A stretch of DNA of 64,000 nucleotides, from NCBI GenBank assembly GCA_036435485.1, contig CM071595.1, forward strand, positions 4,216,001 through 4,280,000, read 5' to 3'. Source of the DNA: Saposhnikovia divaricata. Its lineage: Eukaryota > Streptophyta > Magnoliopsida > Apiales > Apiaceae. Below the pieces are notes generated by a model. That model was given only the letters and a program-made list of their open reading frames with translations, had not been told where the DNA came from and made no database searches. Both the position numbers and the translations under genes were made by a program. Shown in pieces: positions 12,492 to 25,657 of this stretch (position 1 is the stretch's first letter; every line of letters starts with the position of its first letter).

Positions 12492-15400
12492 GGACCATTT
12501 TGTGGATATTTTTACATATTTTGTTCCTATGGGTTATTGGAATTCAACGAAATTTTATTTGACGCTGTTCGGACCGGAATCGGAGCTGATATGATCGAAA
12601 CTCGGTTTTCGGAAAATTCTCAAAGGGGTTAGTACATGGGATATTGTCAAAAATCAAGTCGGACCATTTTGTGGATATTTTTACATATTTTGTTCCTATG
12701 GGTTATTGGAATTCAACGAAATTTTATTTGACGCTGTTCGGACCGGAATCGGAGCTGATATGATCGAAACTCGGTTTTCGGAAAATTCTCAAAGGGGCTA
12801 GTACACGGGATATTGTTAAAAATCGAGTCGGACCATTTTGTGGATATTTTTACATATTTTGTTCCTATGGGTTATTGGAATTCAACGAAATTTATTTGAC
12901 GCAGTTCGGACCGGAATCGGAGCTGATATAATCGAAACTCGATTTTTGGATAATCCTCAAAGGGGCTAGTACACGGGATATTGTTAAACATCGAGTCGGA
13001 CCATTTTGTGGATATTTTTACATATTTTGTTCCTATGGGTTATTGGAATTCAACGAAATTTTATTTGAAGCAGTTCGGACCGGAATCGGAGCTGATATGA
13101 TCAAAACTCGGTTTTCGGAAAATTCTCAAAGGGGTTAGTACACGGGATATTGTTAAAAATCAAATCCGACCATTTCATGGACATTTTTACATATTTTGTT
13201 CCTATGGGTTATTAAAATTCAACAAAATTTTATTTGACGTAGTTCGAACCTGAATCGGAGCTGTTATAATCGAAACTCGGTTTTTGGATAATCCTCAAAG
13301 GGGCTAGTACATGGGATATTGTTAAAAATCGAGACGGACCATTTTGTGGATATTTTTACATATTTTGTTCCTATGGGTTATTGGAATTCAACGAAATTTT
13401 ATTTGACGCTGTTCGGACCAGAATCGGAGCTGATATGATCGAAACTCGGTTTTCGGAAAATTCTCAAAGGGGTTATTACACGGGATATTGTTAAAAATCA
13501 AGTCGGACCATTTTGTGGATATTTTTACATATTTTGTTCCTATTGGTTATTGGAATTCAACGAAATTTTATTTGACGCTGTTCGGACCGGAATCGGAGCT
13601 GATATGATCGAAACTCGGTTTTCGGAAAATTCTCAAAGGGGTTAGTACACGGGATATTGTTACAAATCAAGTCGGACCATTTTGTTGATATTTTTACATA
13701 TTTTGTTCCTATGGGTTATTGGAATTCAAAGAAATTTATTTGACGCAATTCGGACCTGAATCGGAGCTGATATAATCGAAACTCGATTTTTGGATAATCC
13801 TCAAAGGGGCTAGTACATGGGATATTGTTATACATCGAGTCGGACCATTTTGTGGATATTTTTACATATTTTGTTCCTATGGGTTATTGGAATTCAACGA
13901 AATTTTATTTGAAGCAGTTCGGACCGGAATCGGAGCTGATATGATCAAAACTTGGTTTTCGGAAAATTCTCAAAGGGGTTAGTACACGGGATATTGTTAA
14001 AAATCAAATCGGACCATTTTGTGGATATTTTTATATATTTTGTTCCTATGGGATATTAAAATTCAACAAAATTTTATTTGACGTAGTTCGAACCTGAATC
14101 GGACCTGATATGATTGAAAATCGGTTTTCGGATAATCCTCAAAGGGTTTAGTACACGGGATATTGTCAAAAAATCAAGTCGAACCATTTTGTGGATATTT
14201 TTACATATTTTGTTCCTATGGGTTATTGGAATTCAACGAAATTTTATTTGAAGCAGTTCGGACCGGAATCGGAGGTGATATGATCAAAACTCGGTTTTCG
14301 GAAAATTCTCAAAGGGGTTAGTACACGGGATATTGTTAAAAATCAAATCGGACCATTTTGTGGATATTTTTATATATTTTGTTCCTATGGGATATTAAAA
14401 TTCAACAAAATTTTATTTGACGTAGTTCGAACCTGAATCGGACCTGATATGATTGAAAATCGGTTTTCGGATAATCCTCAAAGGGTTTAGTACACAAAAT
14501 ATTGTTAAAAATCGGGTCGGACCATTTCATGGAGATTTTTACATATTTTGTTCCTACGGGATATTGGGATTAAACAAAATTTTATTTGACGCGTTTCGGA
14601 CCTGAATCGGAGCTGTTATAATCGAAACTCGGTTTTCGGAAAATTCTCAAAGGGGTTAGTACACGGGATATTGTTAAAAATCAAGTCGGACCATTTTGTG
14701 GATATTTTTACATATTTTGTTCCTATGGGTTATTGGAATTCAACGAAATTTTATTTGACGCTGTTCGGACCGGAATCGGAGCTGATATGATCGAAACTCG
14801 GTTTTCGGAAAATTCTCAAAGGGGTTAGTACACGGGATATTGTCAAAAATCAAGTCGGACCATTTTGTGGATATTTTTACATATTTTGTTCCTATGGGTT
14901 ATTGGAATTCAAAGAAATTTATTTGACGCAATTCGGACCTGAATCGGAGCTGATATAATCGAAACTCGATTTTTGGATAATCCTCAAAGGGGCTAGTACA
15001 TGGGATATTGTTAAACATCGAGTCGGACCATTTTGTGGATATTTTTAAATATTTTGTTCCTATGGATTATTGGAATTCAGCGAAATTTTATTTGAAGCTG
15101 TTCGGACCGGAATCGGAGCTGATATGATCAAAACTCGGTTTTCGGAAAATTCTCAAAGGGTTAGTACACGGGATATTGTTAAAAATCAAATCGGACCATT
15201 TTGTGGATATTTTTATATATTTTGTTCCTATGGGTTATTAAAATTCAACAAAATTTTATTTAACGTAGTTCGAACCTGAATCGGACCTGATATGATTGAA
15301 AATCGGTTTTCGGATAATCCTCAAAGGGGTTAGTACACAAAATATTGTTAAAAATCGGGTCAGACCATTTCATGGACATTTTTACATATTTTGTTCCTAC

Positions 15401-16037
15401 GGGATATTGGGATTAAACAAAATTTTATTTGACGCGTTTCGTACCTGAATCGGAGCTGTTATAATCGAAAATCGGTTTTTGGATAATCCTCAAAGGGGCT
15501 AGTACATGGGATATTGTTAAAAATCGAGTCGGACCATTTTGTGGATATTTTTACATATTTTGTTCCTATGGGTTATTGGAATTCAACGAAATTTTATTTG
15601 ACGCTGTTCGGACCGGAATCGGAGCTGATATGATCGAAACTCGGTTTTCGGAAAATTCTCAAAGGGGTTAGTACACGGGATATTGTTAAAAATCATGTCG
15701 GACCATTTTGTGGATATTTTTACATATTTTGTTCCTATGGGATATTAAAATTCAACAAAATTTTATTTGACGTAGTTCGAACCTGAATCGGACCTGATAT
15801 GATTGAAAATCGGTTTTCGGATAATCCTCAAAGGGTTTAGTACACAAAATATTGTTAAAAATCGGGTCGGACCATTTCATGGAGATTTTTACATATTTTG
15901 TTCCTACGGGATATTGGGATTAAACAAAATTTTATTTGAAGCGTTTCGTACCTGAATCGGAGCTGTTATAATCGAAAATCGGTTTTTGGATAATCCTCAA
16001 AGGGGCTAGTACATGGGATATTGTTAAAAATCGAGTC
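12492..16037 (+). repeat. 3,546-bp (21-mer) tandem HOR, unit 1
   Basis: Private markers recur exactly 3,546 bp later: gttaaaaatcgagacgg at 13321 and 16867, ggttattacacggg at 13471 and 17017, a tgtcaaaaaatcaagtcgaa junction near 14162, and aatcatgtcgg at 15691 and 19237. The unit begins at an A monomer and ends at the E monomer before 16038. Part of it (near 14176-15700) also matches 4048-5570 at an offset of 10,128 bp, for example cggaggtgatatg at 4141 and 14269. Confidence 0.87.
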
Positions 16038-19000
16038 GGACCATTTTGTGGATATTTTTACATATTTTGTTCCTATGGGTTATTGGAATTCAACGAAATT
16101 TTATTTGACGCTGTTCGGACCGGAATCGGAACTGATATGATCGAAACTCGGTTTTCGGAAAATTCTCAAAGGGGTTAGTACACGGGATATTGTTAAAAAT
16201 CAAGTCGGACCATTTTGTGGATATTTTTACATATTTTGTTCCTATGGGTTATTGGAATTCAACGAAATTTTATTTGACGCTGTTCGGACCGGAATCGGAG
16301 CTGATATGATCGAAACTCGGTTTTCGGAAAATTCTCAAAGGGGCTAGTACACGGGATATTGTTAAAAATCGAGTCGGACCATTTTGTGGATATTTTTACA
16401 TATTTTGTTCCTATGGGTTATTGGAATTCAACGAAATTTATTTGACGCAGTTCGGACCGGAATCGGAGCTGATATAATCGAAACTCGATTTTTGGATAAT
16501 CCTCAAAGGGGCTAGTACACGGGATATTGTTAAACATCGAGTCGGACCATTTTGTGGATATTTTTACATATTTTGTTCCTATGGGTTATTGGAATTCAAC
16601 GAAATTTTATTTGAAGCAGTTCGGACCGGAATCGGAGCTGATATGATCAAAACTCGGTTTTCGGAAAATTCTCAAAGGGGTTAGTACACGGGATATTGTT
16701 AAAAATCAAATCCGACCATTTCATGGACATTTTTACATATTTTGTTCCTATGGGTTATTAAAATTCAACAAAATTTTATTTGACGTAGTTCGAACCTGAA
16801 TCGGAGCTGTTATAATCGAAACTCGGTTTTTGGATAATCCTCAAAGGGGCTAGTACATGGGATATTGTTAAAAATCGAGACGGACCATTTTGTGGATATT
16901 TTTACATATTTTGTTCCTATGGGTTATTGGAATTCAACGAAATTTTATTTGACGCTGTTCGGACCAGAATCGGAGCTGATATGATCGAAACTCGGTTTTC
17001 GGAAAATTCTCAAAGGGGTTATTACACGGGATATTGTTAAAAATCAAGTCGGACCATTTTGTGGATATTTTTACATATTTTGTTCCTATTGGTTATTGGA
17101 ATTCAACGAAATTTTATTTGACGCTGTTCGGACCGGAATCGGAGCTGATATGATCGAAACTCGGTTTTCGGAAAATTCTCAAAGGGGTTAGTACACGGGA
17201 TATTGTTACAAATCAAGTCGGACCATTTTGTTGATATTTTTACATATTTTGTTCCTATGGGTTATTGGAATTCAAAGAAATTTATTTGACGCAATTCGGA
17301 CCTGAATCGGAGCTGATATAATCGAAACTCGATTTTTGGATAATCCTCAAAGGGGCTAGTACATGGGATATTGTTACACATCGAGTCGGACCATTTTGTG
17401 GATATTTTTACATATTTTGTTCCTATGGGTTATTGGAATTCAACGAAATTTTATTTGAAGCAGTTCGGACCGGAATCGGAGCTGATATGATCAAAACTTG
17501 GTTTTCGGAAAATTCTCAAAGGGGTTAGTACACGGGATATTGTTAAAAATCAAATCGGACCATTTTGTGGATATTTTTATATATTTTGTTCCTATGGGAT
17601 ATTAAAATTCAACAAAATTTTATTTGACGTAGTTCGAACCTGAATCGGACCTGATATGATTGAAAATCGGTTTTCGGATAATCCTCAAAGGGTTTAGTAC
17701 ACGGGATATTGTCAAAAAATCAAGTCGAACCATTTTGTGGATATTTTTACATATTTTGTTCCTATGGGTTATTGGAATTCAACGAAATTTTATTTGAAGC
17801 AGTTCGGACCGGAATCGGAGGTGATATGATCAAAACTCGGTTTTCGGAAAATTCTCAAAGGGGTTAGTACACGGGATATTGTTAAAAATCAAATCGGACC
17901 ATTTTGTGGATATTTTTATATATTTTGTTCCTATGGGATATTAAAATTCAACAAAATTTTATTTGACGTAGTTCGAACCTGAATCGGACCTGATATGATT
18001 GAAAATCGGTTTTCAGATAATCCTCAAAGGGTTTAGTACACAAAATATTGTTAAAAATCGGGTCGGACCATTTCATGGAGATTTTTACATATTTTGTTCC
18101 TACGGGATATTGGGATTAAACAAAATTTTATTTGACGCGTTTCGGACCTGAATCGGAGCTGTTATAATCGAAACTCGGTTTTCGGAAAATTCTCAAAGGG
18201 GTTAGTACACGGGATATTGTTAAAAATCAAGTCGGACCATTTTGTGGATATTTTTACATATTTTGTTCCTATGGGTTATTGGAATTCAACGAAATTTTAT
18301 TTGACGCTGTTCGGACCGGAATCGGAGCTGATATGATCGAAACTCGGTTTTCGGAAAATTCTCAAAGGGGTTAGTACACGGGATATTGTCAAAAATCAAG
18401 TCGGACCATTTTGTGGATATTTTTACATATTTTGTTCCTATGGGTTATTGGAATTCAAAGAAATTTATTTGACGCAATTCGGACCTGAATCGGAGCTGAT
18501 ATAATCGAAACTCGATTTTTGGATAATCCTCAAAGGGGCTAGTACATGGGATATTGTTAAACATCGAGTCGGACCATTTTGTGGAAATTTTTAAATATTT
18601 TGTTCCTATGGATTATTGGAATTCAGCGAAATTTTATTTGAAGCTGTTCGGACCGGAATCGGAGCTGATATGATCAAAACTCGGTTTTCGGAAAATTCTC
18701 AAAGGGTTAGTACACGGGATATTGTTAAAAATCAAATCGGACCATTTTGTGGATATTTTTATATATTTTGTTCCTATGGGTTATTAAAATTCAACAAAAT
18801 TTTATTTAACGTAGTTCGAACCTGAATCGGACCTGATATGATTGAAAATCGGTTTTCGGATAATCCTCAAAGGGGTTAGTACACAAAATATTGTTAAAAA
18901 TCGGGTCAGACCATTTCATGGACATTTTTACATATTTTGTTCCTACGGGATATTGGGATTAAACAAAATTTTATTTGACGCGTTTCGTACCTGAATCGGA

Positions 19001-19583
19001 GCTGTTATAATCGAAAATCGGTTTTTGGATAATCCTCAAAGGGGCTAGTACATGGGATATTGTTAAAAATCGAGTCGGACCATTTTGTGGATATTTTTAC
19101 ATATTTTGTTCCTATGGGTTATTGGAATTCAACGAAATTTTATTTGACGCTGTTCGGACCGGAATCGGAGCTGATATGATCGAAACTCGGTTTTCGGAAA
19201 ATTCTCAAAGGGGTTAGTACACGGGATATTGTTAAAAATCATGTCGGACCATTTTGTGGATATTTTTACATATTTTGTTCCTATGGGATATTAAAATTCA
19301 ACAAAATTTTATTTGACGTAGTTCGAACCTGAATCGGACCTGATATGATTGAAAATCGGTTTTCGGATAATCCTCAAAGGGTTTAGTACACAAAATATTG
19401 TTAAAAATCGGGTCGGACCATTTCATGGAGATTTTTACATATTTTGTTCCTACGGGATATTGGGATTAAACAAAATTTTATTTGACGCGTTTCGTACCTG
19501 AATCGGAGCTGTTATAATCGAAAATCGGTTTTTGGATAATCCTCAAAGGGGCTAGTACATGGGATATTGTTAAAAATCGGGTC
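16038..19583 (+). repeat. 3,546-bp (21-mer) tandem HOR, unit 2
   Basis: Direct neighbour of unit 1 with the same length and nearly the same bases. Small differences are tatacatcg versus tacacatcg in the B monomer, ttttcggataatcc versus ttttcagataatcc (near 18012) and gtggatatt versus gtggaaatt (near 18585). After 19584 the next monomer is E rather than A, so the tandem stops after two units. Confidence 0.87.
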
Positions 19584-21102
19584 GGACCATTTCATGGACA
19601 TTTTTACATATTTTGTTCCTACGGGATATTGGGATTAAACAAAATTTTATTTGACGCGTTTCGTACCTGAATCGAAGCTGTTATAATCGAAACTCGGTTT
19701 TTGGATAATCCTCAAAGGGGCTAGTACATGGGATATTGTTAAAAATCGAGTCGGACCATTTTGTGGATATTTTTACATATTTTGTTCCTATGGGTTATTG
19801 GAATTCAACGAAATTTTATTTGACGCTGTTCGGACCGTAATCGGAGCTGATATGATCGAAACTCGGTTTTCGGAAAATTCTCAAAGGGGTTAGTACACGG
19901 GATATTGTCAAAAATCAAGTCGGACCATTTTGTGGATATTTTTACATATTTTGTTCCTATGGGTTATTGGAATTCAACGAAATTTTATTTGACGCTGTTC
20001 GGACCGGAATCGGAGCTGATATGATCGAAACTCGGTTTTCGGAAAATTCTCAAAGGGGCTAGTACACGGGATATTGTTAAAAATCGAGTCGGACCATTTT
20101 GTTGACCATTTTACATATTTTGTTCCTATGGGTTATTGGAATTCAACGAAATTTTATTTGAAGCAGTTCGGACCGGAATCGGAGCTGATATGATCGAAAC
20201 TCGGTTTTCGGAAAATTCTCAAAGGGGTTAGTACACGGGATATTGTTAAAAATCAAGTCGGACCATTTTGTGGATATTTTTACATATTTTGTTCCTATGG
20301 GTTATTGGAATTCAAAGAAATTTATTTGACGCAATTCGGACCTGAATCGGAGCTGATATAATCGAAACTCGATTTTTGGATAATCCTCAAAGGGGCTAGT
20401 ACATGGGATATTGTTACACATCGAGTCGGACCATTTTGTGGATATTTTTACATATTTTGTTCCTATGGGTTATTGGAATTCAACGAAATTTTATTTGAAG
20501 CAGTTCGGACCGGAATCGGAGCTGATATGATCAAAACTCGGTTTTCGGAAAATTCTCAAAGGGGTTAGTACACGGGATATTGTTAAAAATCAAATCGGAC
20601 CATTTTGTGGATATTTTTATATATTTTGTTCCTATGGGTTATTAAAATTCAACAAAATTTTATTTGACGTAGTTCGAACCTGAATCGGACCTGATATGAT
20701 TGAAAATCAGTTTTCGGATAATCCTCAAAGGGTTTAGTACACAAAATATTGTTAAAAATCGGGTCGGACCATTTCATGGAGATTTTTACATATTTTGTTC
20801 CTACGGGATATTGGGATTAAACACAATTTTATTTGACGCGTTTCGGACCTGAATCGGAGCTGTTATAATCGAAACTCGGTTTTCGGAAAATTCTCAAAGG
20901 GGTTAGTACACGGGATATTGTTAAAAATCAAGTAGGATCATTTTGTGGATATTTTTACATATTTTGTTCCTATGGGTTATTGGAATTCAACGAAATTTAT
21001 TTGACGCAGTTCGGACCGGAATCGGAGCTGATATGATCCAAACTCGGTTTTCGGAAAATTCTCAAAGGGGTTAGTACACGGGATATTGTTAAAAATCAAA
21101 TC

Positions 21103-21777
21103 CGACCATTTCATGGACATTTTTACATATTTTGTTCCTATGGGTTATTAAAATTCAACAAAATTTTATTTGACGTAGTTCGAACCTGAATCGGAGCTGT
21201 TATAATCGAAACTCGGTTTTTGGATAATCCTCAAAGGGGCTAGTACATGGGATATTGTTAAAAATCGAGTCGGACCATTTTGTGGATATTTTTTCATATT
21301 TTGTTCCTATGGGTTATTGGAATTCAACGAAATTTTATTTGACGCTGTTCGGACCAGAATCGGAGCTGATATGATCGAAACTCGGTTTTCGGAAAATTCT
21401 CAAAGGGGTTATTACACGGGATATTGTTAAAAATCAAGTCGGACCATTTTGTGGATATTTTTACATATTTTGTTCCTATTGGTTATTGGAATTCAACGAA
21501 ATTTTATTTGACGATGTTCGGACCGGAATCGGAGCTGATATGATCGAAACTCGGTTTTCGGAAAATTCTCAAAGGGGTTAGTACACGGGATATTGTTACA
21601 AATCAAGTCGGACCATTTTGTTGATATTTTTACATATTTTGTTCCTATGGGTTATTGGAATTCAAAGAAATTTATTTGACGCAATTCGGACCTGAATCGG
21701 AGCTGATATAATCGAAACTCGATTTTTGGATAATCCTCAAAGGGGCTAGTACATGGGATATTGTTACACATCGAGTC
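21103..21777 (+). repeat. Partial third copy of the 21-mer segment
   Basis: The private ggttattacacggg and cctattggttattgg markers reappear here at an offset of 7,936 bp from unit 1 (13471 to 21407). The copy runs from the chimeric D/E monomer to the B monomer with gttacacatcg and then joins a C1 monomer at 21778 instead of a normal C. Confidence 0.75.
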
Positions 21778-22621
21778 GGACCATTTTGTGGATATTTTTA
21801 CATATTTTGTTCCTATGGATTATTGGAATTCAGCGAAATTTTATTTGAAGCTGTTCGGACCGGAATCGGAGCTGATATGATCAAAACTCGGTTTTCGGAA
21901 AATTCTCAAAGGGTTAGTACACGGGATATTGTTAAAAATCAAATCGGACCATTTTGTGGATATTTTTATATATTTTGTTCCTATGGGTTATTAAAATTCA
22001 ACAAAATTTTATTTAACGTAGTTCGAACCTGAATCGGACCTGATATGATTGAAAATCGGTTTTCGGATAATCCTCAAAGGGGTTAGTACACAAAATATTG
22101 TTAAAAATCGGGTCAGACCATTTCATGGACATTTTTACATATTTTGTTCCTACGGGATATTGGGATTAAACAAAATTTTATTTGACGCGTTTCGGACCTG
22201 AATCGGAGCTGTTATAATCGAAACTCGGTTTTTGGATAATCCTCAAAGGGGCTAGTACAGGGGATATTGTTAAAAATCGAGTCGGACCATTTTGTGGATA
22301 TTTTTACATATTTTGTTCCTATGGGTTATTGGAATTCAACGAAATTTTATTTGACGCTGTTCGGACCGGAATCGGAGCTGATATGATCGAAACTCGGTTT
22401 TCGGAAAATTCTCAAAGGGGTTAGTACACGGGATATTGTCAAAAAATCAAGTTGGACCATTTTGTGGATATTTTTACATATTTTGTTCCTATGGGTTATT
22501 GGAATTCAAAGAAATTTATTTGACGCAATTCGGACCTGAATCGGAGCTGATATAATCGAAACTCGATTTTTGGATAATCCTCAAAGGGGCTAGTACATGG
22601 GATATTGTTAAACATCGAGTC

Positions 22622-24477
22622 GGACCATTTTGTGGATATTTTTACATATTTTGTTCCTATGGATTATTGGAATTTAGCAAAATTTTATTTGAAGCAGTTC
22701 GGACCGGAATCGGAGCTGATATGATCAAAACTCGGTTTTCGGAAAATTCTCAAAGGGTTAGTACACAGGATATTGTTAAAAATCAAATCGGACCATTTTG
22801 TGGATATTTTTATATATTTTGTTCCTATGGGTTATTAAAATTCAACAAAATTTTATTTGACGTAGTTCGAACCTGAATCGGACCTGATATGATTGAAAAT
22901 CGGTTTTCGGATAATCCTCAAAGGGGTTAGTACACAAAATATTGTTAAAAATCGGGTCGGACCATTTCATGGACATTTTTACATATTTTGTTCCTACGGG
23001 ATATTGGGATTAAACAAAATTTTATTTGACGCGTTTCGTACCTGAATCGAAGCTGTTATAATCGAAACTCGGTTTTTGGATAATCCTCAAAGGGGCTAGT
23101 ACATGGGATATTGTTAAAAATCGAGTCGGACCATTTTGTGGATATTTTTACATATTTTGTTCCTATGGGTTATTGGAATTCAACGAAATTTTATTTGACG
23201 CTGTTCGGACCGGAATCGGAGCTGATATGATCGAAACTCGGTTTTCGGAAAATTCTCAAAGGGGTTAGTACACGGGATATTGTTAAAAATCAAGTCGGAC
23301 CATTTTGTGGATATTTTTACATATTTTGTTCCTATGGGTTATTGGAATTCAAAGAAATTTATTTGACGCAATTCGGACCTGAATCGGAGCTGATATAATC
23401 GAAACTCGATTTTCGGAAAATTCTCAAAGGGGTTAGTACACGGGATATTGTTACACATCGAGTCGGACCATTTTGTGGATATTTTTACATATTTTGTTCC
23501 TATGGGTTATTGGAATTCAACGAAATTTTATTTGACGCTGTTCGGACCGGAATCGGAGCTGATATGATCGAAACTCGGTTTTTGGATAATCCTCAAAGGG
23601 GCTAGTACACGGGATATTGTTAAACATCGAGTCGGACCATTTTGTGGATATTTTTACATATTTTGTTCCTATGGGTTATTGGAATTCAACGAAATTTTAT
23701 TTGAAGCAGTTCGGACCGGAATCGGAGCTGATATGATAAAAACTCGGTTTTCGGAAAATTCTCAAAGGGGTTAGTACACGGGATATTGTTAAAAATCAAA
23801 TCGGACCATTTAATGGACATTTTTACATATTTTGTTCCTATGGGTTATTAAAATTCAACAAAATTTTATTTGACGTAGTTCGAACCTGAATCGGAGCTGT
23901 TATAATCGAAACTCGGTTTTTGGATAATCCTCAAAGGGGCTAGTACATGGGATATTGTTAAAAATCGAGACGGACCATTTTGTGGATATTTTTACATATT
24001 TTGTTCCTATGGGTTATTGGAATTCAACGAAATTTTATTTGACGCTGTTCGGACCAGAATCGGAGCTGATATGATCGAAACTCGGTTTTCGGAAAATTCT
24101 CAAAGGGGTTAGTACACGGGATATTGTTGAAAATCAATTCGGACCATTTTGTGGATATTTTTACATATTTTGTTCCTATGGGTTATTGGAATTCAACGAA
24201 ATTTTATTTGACGCTGTTCGGACCGGAATCGGAGCTGATATGATCGAAACTCGGTTTTCGAAAAATTCTCAAAGGGGTTAGTACACGGGATATTGTTACA
24301 AATCAAGTCGGACCATTTTGTTGATATTTTCACATATTTTGTTCCTATGGGTTATTGGAATTCAAAGAAATTTATTTGACGCAATTCGGACCTGAATCGG
24401 AGCTGATATAATCGAAACTCGATTTTTGGATAATCCTCAAAGGGGCTAGTACATGGGATATTGTTAAACATCGAGTC
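22622..24477 (+). repeat. 11-mer HOR unit 1 (1,856 bp)
   Basis: Order C1-D-E-A-B-A-C-(D/E)-A-A-B. Its C1 has gaatttagcaaaatt, unlike later units. The A-B-A variant has a B with cgattttcggaaaattc and an A with ctcggtttttggataatcc, i.e. swapped 3' halves relative to ordinary A and B. The same swap appears in unit 3. Confidence 0.83.
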
Positions 24478-25489
24478 GGACCATTTTGTGGATATTTTTA
24501 CATATTTTGTTCCTATGGATTATTGGAATTCAGCGAAATTTTATTTGAAGCAATTCGGACCGGAATCGGAGCTGATATGATCAAAACTCGGTTTTCGGAA
24601 AATTCTCAAAGGGTTAGTACACAGGATATTGTTAAAAATCAAATCGGACCATTTTGTGGATATTTTTATATATTTTGTTCCTATGGGTTATTAAAATTCA
24701 ACAAAATTTTATTTGACGTAGTTCGAACCTGAATCGGACCTGATATGATTGAAAATCGGTTTTCGGATAATCCTCAAAGGGGTTAGTACACAAAATATTG
24801 TTAAAAATCGGGTCGGACCATTTCATGGACATTTTTACATATTTTGTTCCTACGGGATATTGGGATTAAACAAAATTTTATTTGACGCGTTTCGTACCTG
24901 AATCGAAGCTGTTATAATCGAAACTCGGTTTTTGGATAATCCTCAAAGGGGCTAGTACATGGGATATTGTTAAAAATCGAGTCGGACCATTTTGTGGATA
25001 TTTTTACATATTTTGTTCCTATGGGTTATTGGAATTCAACGAAATTTTATTTGACGCTGTTCGGACCGTAATCGGAGCTGATATGATCGAAACTCGGTTT
25101 TCGGAAAATTCTCAAAGGGGTTAGTACACGGGATATTGTCAAAAATCAAGTCGGACCATTTTGTGGATATTTTTACATATTTTGTTCCTATGGGTTATTG
25201 GAATTCAACGAAATTTTATTTGACGCTGTTCGGACCGGAATCGGAGCTGATATGATCGAAACTCGGTTTTCGGAAAATTCTCAAAGGGGCTAGTACACGG
25301 GATATTGTTAAAAATCGAGTCGGACCATTTTGTTGATATTTTTACATATTTTGTTCCTATGGGTTATTGGAATTCAACGAAATTTATTTGACGCAGTTCG
25401 GACCGGAATCGGAGCTGATATAATCGAAACTCGATTTTTGGATAATCCTCAAAGGGGCTAGTACACGGGATATTGTTAAACATCGAGTC
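24478..25489 (+). repeat. Truncated HOR unit 2 (1,012 bp, 6-mer)
   Basis: C1-D-E-A-A-B only; five monomers (844 bp) are missing relative to 1,856. The first A carries the private ggaccgtaatcgg. The unit ends at a chimeric C monomer at 25490, which marks the crossover. Confidence 0.84.
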
Positions 25490-25657
25490 GGACCATTTTG
25501 TGGATATTTTTACATATTTTGTTCCTATGGGTTATTGGAATTCAACGAAATTTTATTTGAAGCAGTTCGGACCGGAATCGGAGCTGATATGATAAAAACT
25601 CGGTTTTCGGAAAATTCTCAAAGGGTTAGTACACAGGATATTGTTAAAAATCAAATC
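25490..25657 (+). repeat. Chimeric C/C1 monomer (crossover scar 1)
   Basis: The 5' part is the second C of the HOR (gggttattggaattcaacg, gaagcagttcgg, tgataaaaactcgg) and the 3' part is the first C (caaagggttagtacacagg). The switch lies between tgataaaaac (near 25590) and caaagggtt (near 25620). The five monomers normally between them are absent. Confidence 0.85.

Larger units (their letters stand above)
1..22621 (+). repeat. Domain I: mosaic of A-(A)-B-C-D-E blocks
   Basis: Recognisable 5-mer (about 844 bp) and 6-mer (about 1,013 bp) blocks of types A, A, B, C, D, E are shuffled, with C1 monomers spaced 3545, 1351, 1349, 1857, 844, 1688, 3039, 3546, 3207 and 844 bp apart. These spacings are close to multiples of 169 (21, 8, 8, 11, 5, 10, 18, 21, 19, 5 units), showing gains and losses of whole monomers. 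No single HOR has swept this domain; instead long segments are duplicated at offsets of 3,206, 3,546 and 10,128 bp. Confidence 0.85.
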
